Below, piece by piece: positions 8,286-17,036 of a stretch of 64,000 nt of DNA (positions within the stretch are counted from its first letter, which is position 1; each line of letters begins with the position of its first letter). The position numbers and the translations under genes are program-made. Source of the stretch: Sphingomonas sp. PP-CE-1A-559 (GTDB lineage Bacteria; Pseudomonadota; Alphaproteobacteria; Sphingomonadales; Sphingomonadaceae); assembly GCF_004340965.1 (NCBI RefSeq), contig NZ_SLYA01000005.1, positions 62,001 to 126,000 on the forward strand. Reading direction: 5' to 3'. The notes beneath the pieces were generated by a model. It saw nothing but the letters and a program-made list of their open reading frames with translations, was not told the DNA's origin and ran no database searches.

Positions 8286-8369
8286 ATGCAGGATCTACTC
8301 TGGATAGCGTTCATGGTCGGACTGGTGGCGGCGACGCTCGCCTATGTCCGCCTGTGCGACAACGCCTGA
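8286..8369 (+). CDS. 27-residue membrane peptide at the head of the kdp operon
   Basis: The frame encodes 27 residues (MQDLLWIAFMVGLVAATLAY followed by VRLCDNA), a single transmembrane helix with a short cytosolic-type tail containing AYVRLCD. Eighteen bases separate it from kdpF. Short peptides with a similar helix and a YxxxC(D/E) tail are, to my knowledge, found beside kdpF in other bacteria but are usually left unannotated. The spacing from the porin stop (11 bases) suggests it lies on the same transcript. Function is unknown; a small subunit or assembly peptide of the Kdp complex is inference. Confidence 0.6.
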   Translation: MQDLLWIAFMVGLVAATLAYVRLCDNA

Positions 8370-8387
8370 GCCAATGAGGACACCATC

Positions 8388-8477
8388 ATGACCCTCGACC
8401 TCTGGCTCGCCGCGATCGTCGCGCTCGGGCTGCTGTTTTACCTCGTGGCGGTGCTCATCCGTCCCGAACGCTTTTAG
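8388..8477 (+). CDS. kdpF: K+-transporting ATPase small subunit KdpF
   Basis: The frame encodes 29 residues, MTLDLWLAAIVALGLLFYLV followed by AVLIRPERF. The single helix with a YLxxxLxxPERF end is the KdpF signature. KdpF stabilises the KdpABC complex in the inner membrane. The stop TAG overlaps the TAGGAG ribosome site of kdpA, which starts 12 bases later. Confidence 0.92.
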   Translation: MTLDLWLAAIVALGLLFYLVAVLIRPERF

Positions 8478-8489
8478 GAGCGCGTCGCC

Positions 8490-10193
8490 ATGACATTCGA
8501 AGGATGGATTCTCATCCTGGGCTTCGTCGGCATCCTGCTGGCGTTGACCAAACCCGTCGGCATGTGGCTGTTCGCCTTGTACGAAGGCCGCCGCACGCCG
8601 ATCCACGCGATCCTCGGCCCCGTCGAGACTGGCTTCTACAAGCTCAGCGGCATCGATCCGAAACAGGAGCAGGGCTGGCGCCGTTACGCGCTGCACATGA
8701 TCATGTTCAACGCGATGCTGATGGCGCTGACCTACGCGGTGCTGCGTCTGCAGGGTGTCCTACCGGGCAATCCGCAGGGCTTGGCGGGGCTCAGCCCCCA
8801 TCTCGCGTTCAACACCGCGATCAGCTTCACGACGAACACCAACTGGCAGAGCTACGGTGGCGAATCCACCGTGTCGAACTTCAGCCAGATGTTCGGCCTG
8901 ACGATCCACAACTTCCTGTCGGCGGCTACCGGCATCGCGCTGGCGTTCGCGCTGTTCCGCGGGTTCGCGCGTAGGTCGAGTGCGACGATCGGCAATTTCT
9001 GGGCCGACATGACGCGCGTCACGCTGTACGTGCTCTTGCCGATCTGCGTCGTCGTGACGCTCTTCTACATCGCCAGCGGTGTCCCGCAGACGATGGCCGG
9101 CACGGTCGACATCACCACGCTCGAAGGGCTCAAGCAGACGCTGACGCTCGGGCCCGTGGCGAGCCAGGAAGCGATCAAGATGCTCGGCACCAATGGTGGC
9201 GGCTTCTTCAACGCGAACTCGGCGCATCCGTTCGAGAACCCGACCGCGCTCGTCAACCTCGTGCAGATGCTGTCGATCTTCCTGATCGGCTTCGGCCTGA
9301 CCTGGACCTTCGGCAAGGCCGTCGGCAACACTAGGCAGGGCTGGGCGATCCTCTCGGCGATGCTCGTGCTGTTCCTCGCCGGCGTCACCGTCACCTATTG
9401 GCAGGAAGCCGCGGGTAACCCGATCCTCCACAACATCGGTGTCGCGGGCGGCAACATGGAAGGCAAGGAGGTCCGCTTCGGGATCGCCGCGTCGGCCCTG
9501 TTCTCGGTCATCACCACTGCAGCGTCGTGCGGTGCGGTCAACGGCATGCACGACAGCTTCACGGCGCTGGGCGGCATGATCCCGCTGCTCAACATCCAGC
9601 TCGGCGAAGTCGTAATCGGCGGCGTCGGTGCAGGCATCTACGGCTTCCTGCTGTTCGCCATACTCGCGGTGTTCGTCGCAGGCCTGATGGTCGGCCGCAC
9701 GCCAGAATATGTCGGCAAGAAGATCGAGGCGCGCGAAGTGAAACTGGCGGTGCTGGCGATCGCCATACTGCCGCTCGTCATCCTCGGCTTCACAGCACTC
9801 AGCGCCGTGCTGCCGGACGGGCTTGCGGGGCCGCTCAACAAGGGTCCGCACGGGTTCAGCGAGATCCTCTACGCGTTCACCAGCGCGGTTGGGAACAACG
9901 GGTCGGCGTTCGCCGGGCTCACCGCCAACACGCCGTATTACAACGGCCTGCTGGGGGTCGCGATGTGGCTCGGGCGCTTCTTCATCATCGTGCCGATGCT
10001 CGCCATCGCCGGTGGTCTCGCGGCCAAGAAGTACACGCCGGAGAGTTCAGGCTCGTTCCCGACGACGGGCGCACTGTGGGTCGGCCTGCTGGTCGGGATC
10101 ATCCTGATCGTCGGTGGCCTGACCTTCCTGCCGAGCCTCGCGCTCGGTCCCATCGCCGATCATCTCGCGATGATCAGCGGCAAAACCTTCTGA
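8490..10193 (+). CDS. kdpA: Potassium-transporting ATPase subunit A
   Basis: KdpA is the channel-like K+-binding subunit of the KdpFABC pump, which takes up K+ with high affinity when K+ is scarce. The 567 residues match family length. All four pore loops are visible: [51 protein letters not shown] and [15 protein letters not shown], each with the filter glycine. About ten transmembrane helices surround them. It follows kdpF directly and is separated from kdpB by 14 bases. Confidence 0.97.
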   Translation: MTFEGWILILGFVGILLALTKPVGMWLFALYEGRRTPIHAILGPVETGFYKLSGIDPKQEQGWRRYALHMIMFNAMLMALTYAVLRLQGVLPGNPQGLAGLSPHLAFNTAISFTTNTNWQSYGGESTVSNFSQMFGLTIHNFLSAATGIALAFALFRGFARRSSATIGNFWADMTRVTLYVLLPICVVVTLFYIASGVPQTMAGTVDITTLEGLKQTLTLGPVASQEAIKMLGTNGGGFFNANSAHPFENPTALVNLVQMLSIFLIGFGLTWTFGKAVGNTRQGWAILSAMLVLFLAGVTVTYWQEAAGNPILHNIGVAGGNMEGKEVRFGIAASALFSVITTAASCGAVNGMHDSFTALGGMIPLLNIQLGEVVIGGVGAGIYGFLLFAILAVFVAGLMVGRTPEYVGKKIEAREVKLAVLAIAILPLVILGFTALSAVLPDGLAGPLNKGPHGFSEILYAFTSAVGNNGSAFAGLTANTPYYNGLLGVAMWLGRFFIIVPMLAIAGGLAAKKYTPESSGSFPTTGALWVGLLVGIILIVGGLTFLPSLALGPIADHLAMISGKTF

Positions 10194-10207
10194 CGGGACA
10201 AGCCAAA

Positions 10208-12238
10208 ATGGCACGCACCCCTACCAAGTCGCTGTTCACGGCCGACTTGATCGTTCCCGCGATCGGCGACGCTTTCCGCAAGCTCGATCCGCGGCAGCTG
10301 ATCCGCAACCCGGTGATGTTCGTCACCGCCGTCGTCGCCACGCTGCTGACGATCCTCGTCAATGTCGGCGGCGACGGGCTGTCGGTCGGCTTCAAGATCC
10401 AGCTGGTGATCTGGCTGTGGCTGACCGTGCTGTTCGGCACCTTCGCCGAAGCACTCGCCGAAGGCCGCGGCAAGGCGCAGGCCGCGTCGTTGCGCGCGAC
10501 CAAGGCCGAACTGACCGCGCGCCGCATGAAGGGCGATCAGGTCGAGTCCGTCCCCGCCAGCATGCTCCGCGCGGGCGACATCGTCCTCGTCACGATAGGC
10601 GACCTGATCCCGGCCGACGGCGAAGTCGTCTGGGGCGTCGCCTCGGTCAACGAAGCCGCGATCACCGGCGAGAGCGCACCCGTGATCCGCGAAGCGGGCG
10701 GCGATCGCTCGGCGGTGACGGCGGGCACCCGCGTCATTTCCGACGAGATCAGGGTCAAGGTCACCGCCAATCCCGGCGAAGGCTTTCTCGACCGCATGAT
10801 CGCACTCGTCGAGGGCGCCGAGCGGCAGAAGACACCGAACGAGATCGCGCTGACGCTGCTGCTCGTCGGCCTGACGATCATCTTCCTGATCGCGGTCGGC
10901 ACGATCCCCGGTTTCGCGAGCTATGCGGGCGGCCGCGTGCCGGTCGCGATCCTCGCGGCGCTGCTGATCACGCTGATCCCGACCACGATCGCAGCCTTGC
11001 TGTCGGCGATCGGTATCGCGGGGATGGATCGTCTGGTGCGCTTCAACGTGCTGGCGAAGTCGGGTCGTGCGGTCGAGGCTGCGGGCGATATCGACGTGCT
11101 GCTGCTCGACAAGACCGGCACGATCACGATCGGCGATCGCCAGGCGAGCGAATTCCGCTCGGTCGGCGGCACGCGTGACGAGGATCTGGCTGAGGCGGCG
11201 TTGCTCGCCAGCCTCGCCGACGAAACGCCCGAGGGTCGCTCGATCGTCGTGCTGGCGCGCGAGAAGTTCGGCGTGACGACCAGCGAACTGCCGGGCGATG
11301 CGGAGGTCATCCCGTTCACCGCGCAGACGCGAATCTCGGGCGTGATCGTCGGCGGTTCGCTGATCCAGAAAGGCGCGGTCGACTCGATCTTGAAGGCCAA
11401 TCCGGGGGCAGGGGCAACCGCCGCGGCCACCGAACTGCGCCGGATCACCGATGAGATCGCCCGTGCAGGCGGCACGCCGCTGGCGGTCGCTCGCGATGGG
11501 CGGTTGCTCGGTGCGATCTTCCTCAAGGACGTCGTGAAAGCCGGCATCCGCGAACGCTTCGGCGAGCTGCGCGCGATGGGCATCCGCACGGTGATGATCA
11601 CCGGCGATAACCCGCTCACCGCCGCCGCGATCGCCGCCGAGGCGGGCGTCGACGACTTCCTCGCGCAGGCGACGCCCGAGGACAAGCTCGACCTGATCCG
11701 CAAGGAACAGCAGGGGGGCAGGCTGGTCGCGATGTGCGGCGACGGCACCAACGACGCGCCCGCGCTGGCGCAAGCCGACGTCGGCGTGGCAATGAACACC
11801 GGCACGCAGGCCGCGCGCGAGGCCGGCAACATGGTCGACCTCGACAGCGATCCGACCAAGCTGATCGAGATCGTCGGCCTCGGGAAGCAACTCCTGATGA
11901 CCCGCGGTGCGCTGACGACCTTCTCGGTGGCGAACGACGTCGCGAAGTATTTCGCGATCATCCCGGCGATGTTCGTCGCGCTCTATCCGGGGCTTGGCGT
12001 GCTGAACGTGATGCGGCTGGGTTCGCCCGAAAGCGCGATCCTGTCGGCGATCATCTTCAACGCGATCATCATCCCGATGCTGGTGCCGCTCGCGCTCAAG
12101 GGCGTCGCGTACAAGCCGATGGCCGCGGGGCCGCTGCTCGCGCGCAACTTGGCGGTGTATGGTCTGGGGGGGCTGATCGCGCCGTTCGTGGGGATCAAGC
12201 TGATCGACCTTCTGGTCGGCGCCTTGGGGCTGGCATGA
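10208..12238 (+). CDS. kdpB: Potassium-transporting ATPase ATP-binding subunit B
   Basis: This P-type ATPase subunit of 676 residues energises K+ uptake. Visible motifs are the actuator loop [13 protein letters not shown] (TGES), the phosphorylation site [12 protein letters not shown] with Asp301, the nucleotide-domain segment [31 protein letters not shown], and the hinge [20 protein letters not shown]. The ATG at 10208 gives the usual N-terminus ([20 protein letters not shown]); a longer upstream opening is a shadow of kdpA. Unusually, about 277 bases with two repeat elements separate it from kdpC, where kdp genes are normally packed. Confidence 0.97.
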   Translation: MARTPTKSLFTADLIVPAIGDAFRKLDPRQLIRNPVMFVTAVVATLLTILVNVGGDGLSVGFKIQLVIWLWLTVLFGTFAEALAEGRGKAQAASLRATKAELTARRMKGDQVESVPASMLRAGDIVLVTIGDLIPADGEVVWGVASVNEAAITGESAPVIREAGGDRSAVTAGTRVISDEIRVKVTANPGEGFLDRMIALVEGAERQKTPNEIALTLLLVGLTIIFLIAVGTIPGFASYAGGRVPVAILAALLITLIPTTIAALLSAIGIAGMDRLVRFNVLAKSGRAVEAAGDIDVLLLDKTGTITIGDRQASEFRSVGGTRDEDLAEAALLASLADETPEGRSIVVLAREKFGVTTSELPGDAEVIPFTAQTRISGVIVGGSLIQKGAVDSILKANPGAGATAAATELRRITDEIARAGGTPLAVARDGRLLGAIFLKDVVKAGIRERFGELRAMGIRTVMITGDNPLTAAAIAAEAGVDDFLAQATPEDKLDLIRKEQQGGRLVAMCGDGTNDAPALAQADVGVAMNTGTQAAREAGNMVDLDSDPTKLIEIVGLGKQLLMTRGALTTFSVANDVAKYFAIIPAMFVALYPGLGVLNVMRLGSPESAILSAIIFNAIIIPMLVPLALKGVAYKPMAAGPLLARNLAVYGLGGLIAPFVGIKLIDLLVGALGLA

Positions 12239-12290
12239 TGGCCAAGCCTGACACGTCGTGCGTGCATGCACTCTTACACCAGCACCCAGC

Positions 12291-12395
12291 ACCACCCCGG
12301 CGAAGGCCGGGGCCCAAGTGGGAAGGTCGCGGTAACGAAGCGCAACTCGAGTTGGCGACGTTTCCCAATTGGGCCCCGGCCTTCGCCGGGGTGGA
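12291..12395. repeat. Mirrored REP-like element, family R1, copy 2 (inside the kdp operon)
   Basis: The arms are CACCCCGGCGAAGGCCGGGG plus GCCCAA and its mirror ending GCCGGGGTGG, 105 bases in all. It sits between kdpB and kdpC, within what should be one transcript, so its mRNA would form a long hairpin there. Confidence 0.9.
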
Positions 12396-12446
12396 GCTAG
12401 GGGGGAAGGTGCAAGGTGCGCCCTCAACCGCCCTCACCCCAAAGAA

Positions 12447-12502
12447 TTGTTCAACCGCGAAGGCGGGTGCCCAGACTGGGTCCCCGCCTGCGCAGGGACA
12501 CA
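12447..12502. repeat. REP-like element, family R2, copy 1
   Basis: A short mirrored element (ACCGCGAAGGCGGGTGCCCAG, then GGGTCCCCGCCTGCGCAGGG) resembles those at 16446 and 41412, which all begin TTGTT and have CGCGAAGGCGGG arms. It ends 13 bases before the kdpC start codon. Confidence 0.75.
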
Positions 12503-12515
12503 TGGAGACGACAGA

Positions 12516-13091
12516 ATGACCTCCGATTTCACCTCCGCCCTCCGCCCGGCATTCGTCATGACGATCCTGTTCGCGCTGCTGCTCGGGATCGTCTACCCAC
12601 TCGCCATGACCGGCATCGGACAAGCCATCTTCCCCAGCCAAGCGAACGGCAGCCTCGTCATGGCCAACGGCAAGGCGATCGGCTCGACCGTCGTCGGGCA
12701 GGCCTTCACCACCGATCGCTATTTCCAGACGCGCCCCTCCGCCGCCGGCAAGGGCTATGACGGCCTTGCATCGTCCGGCTCGAACTACGGCCCGACCAGC
12801 CAGGCGCTCGTCGATCGCACCAAGGCCGATGTCGCCAAGCGTCGCGCGGAAGGCGTGACCGGACCGCTCCCCGCCGATCTCGCCACCGCCTCTGGTTCGG
12901 GTCTCGATCCTGACCTGTCGCCGGCCTCGGCCTATGCGCAGATCAATCGCGTCGCGCGTACCCGCGGCCTGCCCACCGACAAGGTCCGCGCGCTGGTCAC
13001 CGCCAACGTCGAGGGCCCGCTGCTCGGCATCCTTGGCGAACCGCGCGTCAACGTCTTCGCCCTCAACCGCGCCCTCGACGCAACGCGTTGA
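12516..13091 (+). CDS. kdpC: Potassium-transporting ATPase subunit C
   Basis: KdpC is the single-span periplasmic subunit that raises nucleotide affinity of the KdpFABC pump. The 191 residues include the N-terminal helix (FVMTILFALLLGIVYPLAMT), GSTVVGQAFTTDRYFQTRPS, SSGSNYGPTSQAL, and DLSPASAYAQINRVARTRGL, all typical. GGAGA precedes the ATG. Its stop TGA overlaps the TTG start of kdpD. Confidence 0.96.
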   Translation: MTSDFTSALRPAFVMTILFALLLGIVYPLAMTGIGQAIFPSQANGSLVMANGKAIGSTVVGQAFTTDRYFQTRPSAAGKGYDGLASSGSNYGPTSQALVDRTKADVAKRRAEGVTGPLPADLATASGSGLDPDLSPASAYAQINRVARTRGLPTDKVRALVTANVEGPLLGILGEPRVNVFALNRALDATR

Positions 13092-15748
13092 ACGACGACA
13101 CGCGGCCATCACCCGAGGCCCTTCTGCGACAGGCGTCGCAGGAGGGTCGCGGCCGTCTGAAGATCTTCCTCGGCGCCGCCCCCGGTGTCGGGAAAACCTA
13201 CGAGATGCTCTCCGAAGGCGCGGAACGTCGCCGCGCAGGCGTCGATATCGTCATCGGCGTGGTCGAGACGCACGGCCGCGTCGAGACCGAAGCGCTCACG
13301 CGCGGCCACGAGATTGTCCCGCGCAAGGCGATCCCGTACGAAGGCCGCACGCTCGACGAGATGGACCTCGACGCCATCCTCGACCGCGCGCCGACGCTCG
13401 TCCTGGTCGACGAACTCGCCCACACCAACGCGCCCGGCAGCCGCCACCCGAAACGCTACCAGGACGTCGAGGAACTGCTCGCCGCGGGCATCGATGTCTA
13501 TTCGACGATCAACATCCAGCACATAGAGAGCCTCAACGACGTCGTCGCGTCGTTCACGCGCGTCCGCGTCCGCGAGACCGTTCCCGACAGCATCGTCGAG
13601 GCGGCCGAGATCGAAGTCGTCGACATCCCGCCGGACGAACTGATCGAGCGGCTGAAGGCGGGCAAGGTCTACCTTCCCCACGAGGCGACGCGCGCGCTCG
13701 CGCACTTCTTCTCCAAGTCGAACCTGTCCGCCTTACGCGAACTCGCGCTCCGCCGCGCCGCGCAAGCCGTCGATGCGCAGATGCTCGAACACGTCCGCGC
13801 ATTGGGCGTCGGCGGCACCTGGGCGGGCGGCGAGCGGATCGTCGTCGCGATCAGCGAGTTGCCCGGCGCGCTCGGGCTCGTCCGCGCCACCAAGCGGATC
13901 GCCGACGCGATGCACGCGCCGTGGACCGCAGTATATATCGAAACCCCCCGCGCGCAGACCTTCGGCGAGCCCGAGCACCGCCAGCTCGCCGCGGTTTTCA
14001 ACCTGGCGACGCAACTCGGCGGCGACGTCGCGACCGTCCCCGCGACGTCGGTGGTCGACGGCCTCAAGACCTTCACGACCGAGGCGCGCGCGACGCAGCT
14101 CGTCGTCGGCAAGTCCACCCGTTCGCGCTGGTTCGAACTCCGCCACGGCTCGGTCGTCGACCAGATGGTCCGCGAGTCACCGGGAATCGCCGTCCACGTC
14201 TTGCCGATGGACCCGCCCACCGCGCCAGGGGGCACGCGCGTGCGGTCCGGCGGATGGGGCAGCAAGGCGGGCTACGCCTGGACGACGGCGATGGTCGCGG
14301 GTGTCACCGGCGTCGCCAGCGCGCTGTTCCACATTCTCAACCTCGGCAACGTCGCGCTGCTGTATCTGCTCCCGGTGATGGCCGCGGCGAGCCTGTTCGG
14401 CCTGCGTACCGGGTTGTTCGCCGGGATCGCCTCGTCGATCGCGTACAATTTCTTCTTCCTGCCGCCGACCGGCACGCTGACGATCAACAATCCCGAGAAC
14501 GTGATCTCGATCCTCGTGCTGCTCGGCATCGCGTTCGTGACGAGCCAGCTCACGTCGCGCGTCCGTGCGCAGGCCGACATCGCCGCCGCCAGCGCACGCA
14601 CCAACGCAGCACTCGCCGGATTCCTGCGTCAACTGACCTCGCTTAACGAGCCGGTCGCGCTCGCCCGCGCCATCTGCGAGGAGATCGGACGGCTGTTCGG
14701 CGTGCGGGCGGTGATCCTCGTCGCGGAGGACCCTGGCCTTGCGGTGCAGGCAGCGAACGGCGCGGATTACCGGCTCGAAACGATGGAGATGGCGGCCGCG
14801 CAATGGGCCTATGATACGGGCGCGCCGGCCGGTCGCGGGTCGAGTACGCTGGCGGCGTCGGAGTGGTTCTTCCAGCCGTTGCGCTCGGGCGAGCGGACGC
14901 TGGCGGTGCTCGGGCTCGCGCGTGAGGCTGGCGGCGATCCGGTGCGGTCGGACCAGTTGCCGTTGCTCATGAGCCTCGTCGATCAGGCCTCCCTCGTGCT
15001 CGAACGCGCGCGGCTGGAGGTCGAGATGCGCGATGTCGATGCGGTGCGCGAGCGCGATCGGTTGCGGCAGGCGTTGCTGTCGTCGGTCAGCCACGACCTG
15101 CGCACGCCGCTGACGTCGGTGATGGCGGCGGCGGCGGAACTGCACCGCGGCGTCACGCCCGAGCTGATCGACACGATCGAGACCGAGGCGGCGCGGCTCA
15201 ATCGCTTCGTCGGCAACCTGCTCGACATGGCCCGCGTCGAGGCGGGGGCGCTTCGGTTGCGGCTCGAACCGACCGACCTTACCGACGCGGTGGCGGGCGC
15301 GGTGCACGACACGAAACGCGTGCTCGAAGGCCACGCGATCGAACTCGACGTTGCGCCGAACCTTCCTCTGGTCCGCGTTGACCCGCAACTATTGCATCAT
15401 TGCCTGCTCAACCTGCTCGACAATGCCGGCCGCTATGCCGATCCGGGGACGCCGATCGTGGTACGCGCGGAACACCGCTTCGGGATGCTCCGGCTGTCGG
15501 TGATCGACCAGGGGCCGGGCTTGCCACCCGGCCGCGAGAAGGAGGTGTTCGAGACGTTCCGCCGCCTCGAAGGCTCCGACCGCGCGATCGGCGGCACCGG
15601 CCTCGGGCTTGCGATCGTCAAGGCATTCGCCGAAGCGATGGGGATGACCGTCGAAGCCAGCAACCGCGAAGACCTGACGGGCGCACGGTTCAGCCTGTGC
15701 TTCCCCGTGGCGCTGCTCGTCCGCGACACCGACGGAGCGAACATATGA
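13088..15748 (+). CDS. kdpD: Osmosensitive K+ channel sensor histidine kinase KdpD
   Basis: KdpD senses low K+ and osmotic stress and phosphorylates KdpE. The 886 residues show the KdpD N-domain with a Walker A site (GAAPGVGKTYEML, residues about 28-40), a USP-like region (GERIVVAISELPGALGLV), four transmembrane helices (about 400-500, DUF4118), a GAF-like section, the HisKA box SVSHDLRTPLTSV with His669, and HATPase motifs (LLNLLDNAGRYA, VIDQGPGLPPGREKEVF, GGTGLGLAIVK). The start is a TTG whose bases overlap the kdpC stop. The end overlaps kdpE by ATGA. Confidence 0.95.
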   Translation: MNDDTRPSPEALLRQASQEGRGRLKIFLGAAPGVGKTYEMLSEGAERRRAGVDIVIGVVETHGRVETEALTRGHEIVPRKAIPYEGRTLDEMDLDAILDRAPTLVLVDELAHTNAPGSRHPKRYQDVEELLAAGIDVYSTINIQHIESLNDVVASFTRVRVRETVPDSIVEAAEIEVVDIPPDELIERLKAGKVYLPHEATRALAHFFSKSNLSALRELALRRAAQAVDAQMLEHVRALGVGGTWAGGERIVVAISELPGALGLVRATKRIADAMHAPWTAVYIETPRAQTFGEPEHRQLAAVFNLATQLGGDVATVPATSVVDGLKTFTTEARATQLVVGKSTRSRWFELRHGSVVDQMVRESPGIAVHVLPMDPPTAPGGTRVRSGGWGSKAGYAWTTAMVAGVTGVASALFHILNLGNVALLYLLPVMAAASLFGLRTGLFAGIASSIAYNFFFLPPTGTLTINNPENVISILVLLGIAFVTSQLTSRVRAQADIAAASARTNAALAGFLRQLTSLNEPVALARAICEEIGRLFGVRAVILVAEDPGLAVQAANGADYRLETMEMAAAQWAYDTGAPAGRGSSTLAASEWFFQPLRSGERTLAVLGLAREAGGDPVRSDQLPLLMSLVDQASLVLERARLEVEMRDVDAVRERDRLRQALLSSVSHDLRTPLTSVMAAAAELHRGVTPELIDTIETEAARLNRFVGNLLDMARVEAGALRLRLEPTDLTDAVAGAVHDTKRVLEGHAIELDVAPNLPLVRVDPQLLHHCLLNLLDNAGRYADPGTPIVVRAEHRFGMLRLSVIDQGPGLPPGREKEVFETFRRLEGSDRAIGGTGLGLAIVKAFAEAMGMTVEASNREDLTGARFSLCFPVALLVRDTDGANI

Positions 15749-16434
15749 GCACACAAAGGGTCCTGATAGTGGACGACGAACTGCATATCCGGCGGTTGTT
15801 GAAGAACACACTGGAACGGGCGGGATACGGTGTCGAGGAGGCGGTCGACGCGCGCGAGGCGCTGCGGATTGCGGGGAGGCGGCCGTTGACTGCGGTGCTG
15901 CTGGACCTGGGGTTGCCCGACCGCGACGGACTCGAACTGGTGCCGCTGCTGAAGAAGCTCGGCGATCCGATCATCCTCGTCGTCTCCGCGCGCGAGGCGA
16001 CCGACCAGAAGGTGGCCGCGCTCGATCTCGGGGCCGAGGATTACGTGACGAAGCCGTTCGATACCGAAGAGCTGCTTGCGCGGTTGCGGGTCGCCTTGCG
16101 CGGTCGAGGGGAGGCGACGTCTCGGCCGACGGTCCTGCGCGCGCATGGGGTGGAGATCGATTTCGAACACCGTCTCGTCCGGCGCGGGAACGAGGAAGCG
16201 CATCTGACGCGGAAGGAGTTCGACGTGCTGTCGGCGCTCGCGGCGCATCCGGGGCGGGTCGTGACGCACCAGCGGATCCTGGAGGCGGCGTGGCCGACCG
16301 ATCACGACCGGCGGATCGAGTATCTCCGTATCGTGGTGCGTAACCTCCGTCAGAAGCTGGAGGGGACCGGGGGCGTCGGCACGGTCATCGCGAACGAACT
16401 CGGGATCGGGTACCGACTCCTCGTTGACGCCTGA
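15745..16434 (+). CDS. kdpE: Response regulator KdpE
   Basis: This 229-residue OmpR/PhoB-type regulator activates the kdp genes once phosphorylated by KdpD. The receiver domain shows the acidic pair (VLIVDDELHIRR), phospho-acceptor Asp54 in VLLDLGLPDRDG, the switch Ser/Thr in LVVSAREATDQK and the Lys in DYVTKPFDTEELLAR. The winged-helix domain follows (HLTRKEFDVLSALAAHPGRV, EYLRIVVRNLRQKLE). The ATG overlaps the kdpD stop (ATGA). No terminator other than a repeat element follows. Confidence 0.95.
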   Translation: MSTQRVLIVDDELHIRRLLKNTLERAGYGVEEAVDAREALRIAGRRPLTAVLLDLGLPDRDGLELVPLLKKLGDPIILVVSAREATDQKVAALDLGAEDYVTKPFDTEELLARLRVALRGRGEATSRPTVLRAHGVEIDFEHRLVRRGNEEAHLTRKEFDVLSALAAHPGRVVTHQRILEAAWPTDHDRRIEYLRIVVRNLRQKLEGTGGVGTVIANELGIGYRLLVDA

Positions 16435-16445
16435 GTTGAGAAACT

Positions 16446-16499
16446 TGTTTGCCCGCGAAGGCGGGGATCGAGACTGGGCTCCCGCCTTCGCGGGAGAAC
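16446..16499. repeat. REP-like element, family R2, copy 2
   Basis: The arms GCCCGCGAAGGCGGG and CCCGCCTTCGCGGGAG are separated by about 15 bases and lie just downstream of kdpE, where the hairpin could also end transcription. Confidence 0.8.
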
Positions 16500-16550
16500 A
16501 AGGAAGCAGTCGGTTCGCTGGTAAATGCACGCAGCCAACCGTCACTAGCG

Positions 16551-16623
16551 AAGGCCGGGGAATCCCCGCAGTAGGTCGCCCCTGCCGCGCGAGGTCCCGG
16601 CTTTCGCCGGGATGACGGGGTTG
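16551..16623. repeat. REP-like element of a further family
   Basis: GCGAAGGCCGGGGAATCCCC and, 30 bases on, GGTCCCGGCTTTCGCCGGG with ATGACGGGG. These are two palindromic half-units. The second resembles the family R3 unit by its ATGACGG end. Confidence 0.6.
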
Positions 16624-16701
16624 CGCACAATGTAAGCACTATGGCTCCCCCTCAAAACCAATCTCGAACGCATATGCCGCTGGCGATAGCTGAAGTGTCG
16701 C

Positions 16702-16947
16702 ATGACCGACGCCCATCGCCTCCGCACCGATCTCAGTCTCCGGCCGAGTGGAATCCTGTTGCTCGCAATTGCCGTCATCGCGGTCCACACGCTCGCTCGC
16801 CTCCACCCGGAAACCGGCCCGTTTGTGTTCCTGCTCGGCATGACCGGCTTCGTTTGCGCGAGTGCCGGCGCGATGCTGTTGGTGGTCGGCGGCCACATCC
16901 ACGACCCGGTCAGGATCAGCGCCCGCTGGCAACGCGCCGCGCGATAG
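16702..16947 (+). CDS. Small two-helix membrane protein, unknown function
   Basis: The 81-residue protein has two hydrophobic stretches (GILLLAIAVIAVHTLARL and GFVCASAGAMLLVVGGHI) and a basic C-terminus (RISARWQRAAR). It lies upstream of and in line with the periplasmic glucan genes, with an 89-base gap. No family is recognised. The coding case rests on the helix pattern and its position in an otherwise free space. Confidence 0.55.
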   Translation: MTDAHRLRTDLSLRPSGILLLAIAVIAVHTLARLHPETGPFVFLLGMTGFVCASAGAMLLVVGGHIHDPVRISARWQRAAR

Positions 16948-17036
16948 GCGCGCCCGCCGCGGGACCTGTCGACGCGCGCGCCCGCCGTCACTATGCTACC
17001 GCATTGCAGCATGATGACGACAAGGGAGCGCTCTGC

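Noticed and set aside
10160..12427. 755-codon minus-strand frame opposite kdpB
   Set aside because: A mirror of the kdpB codon pattern in high-GC DNA; it extends through a repeat element and has no recognisable domain.
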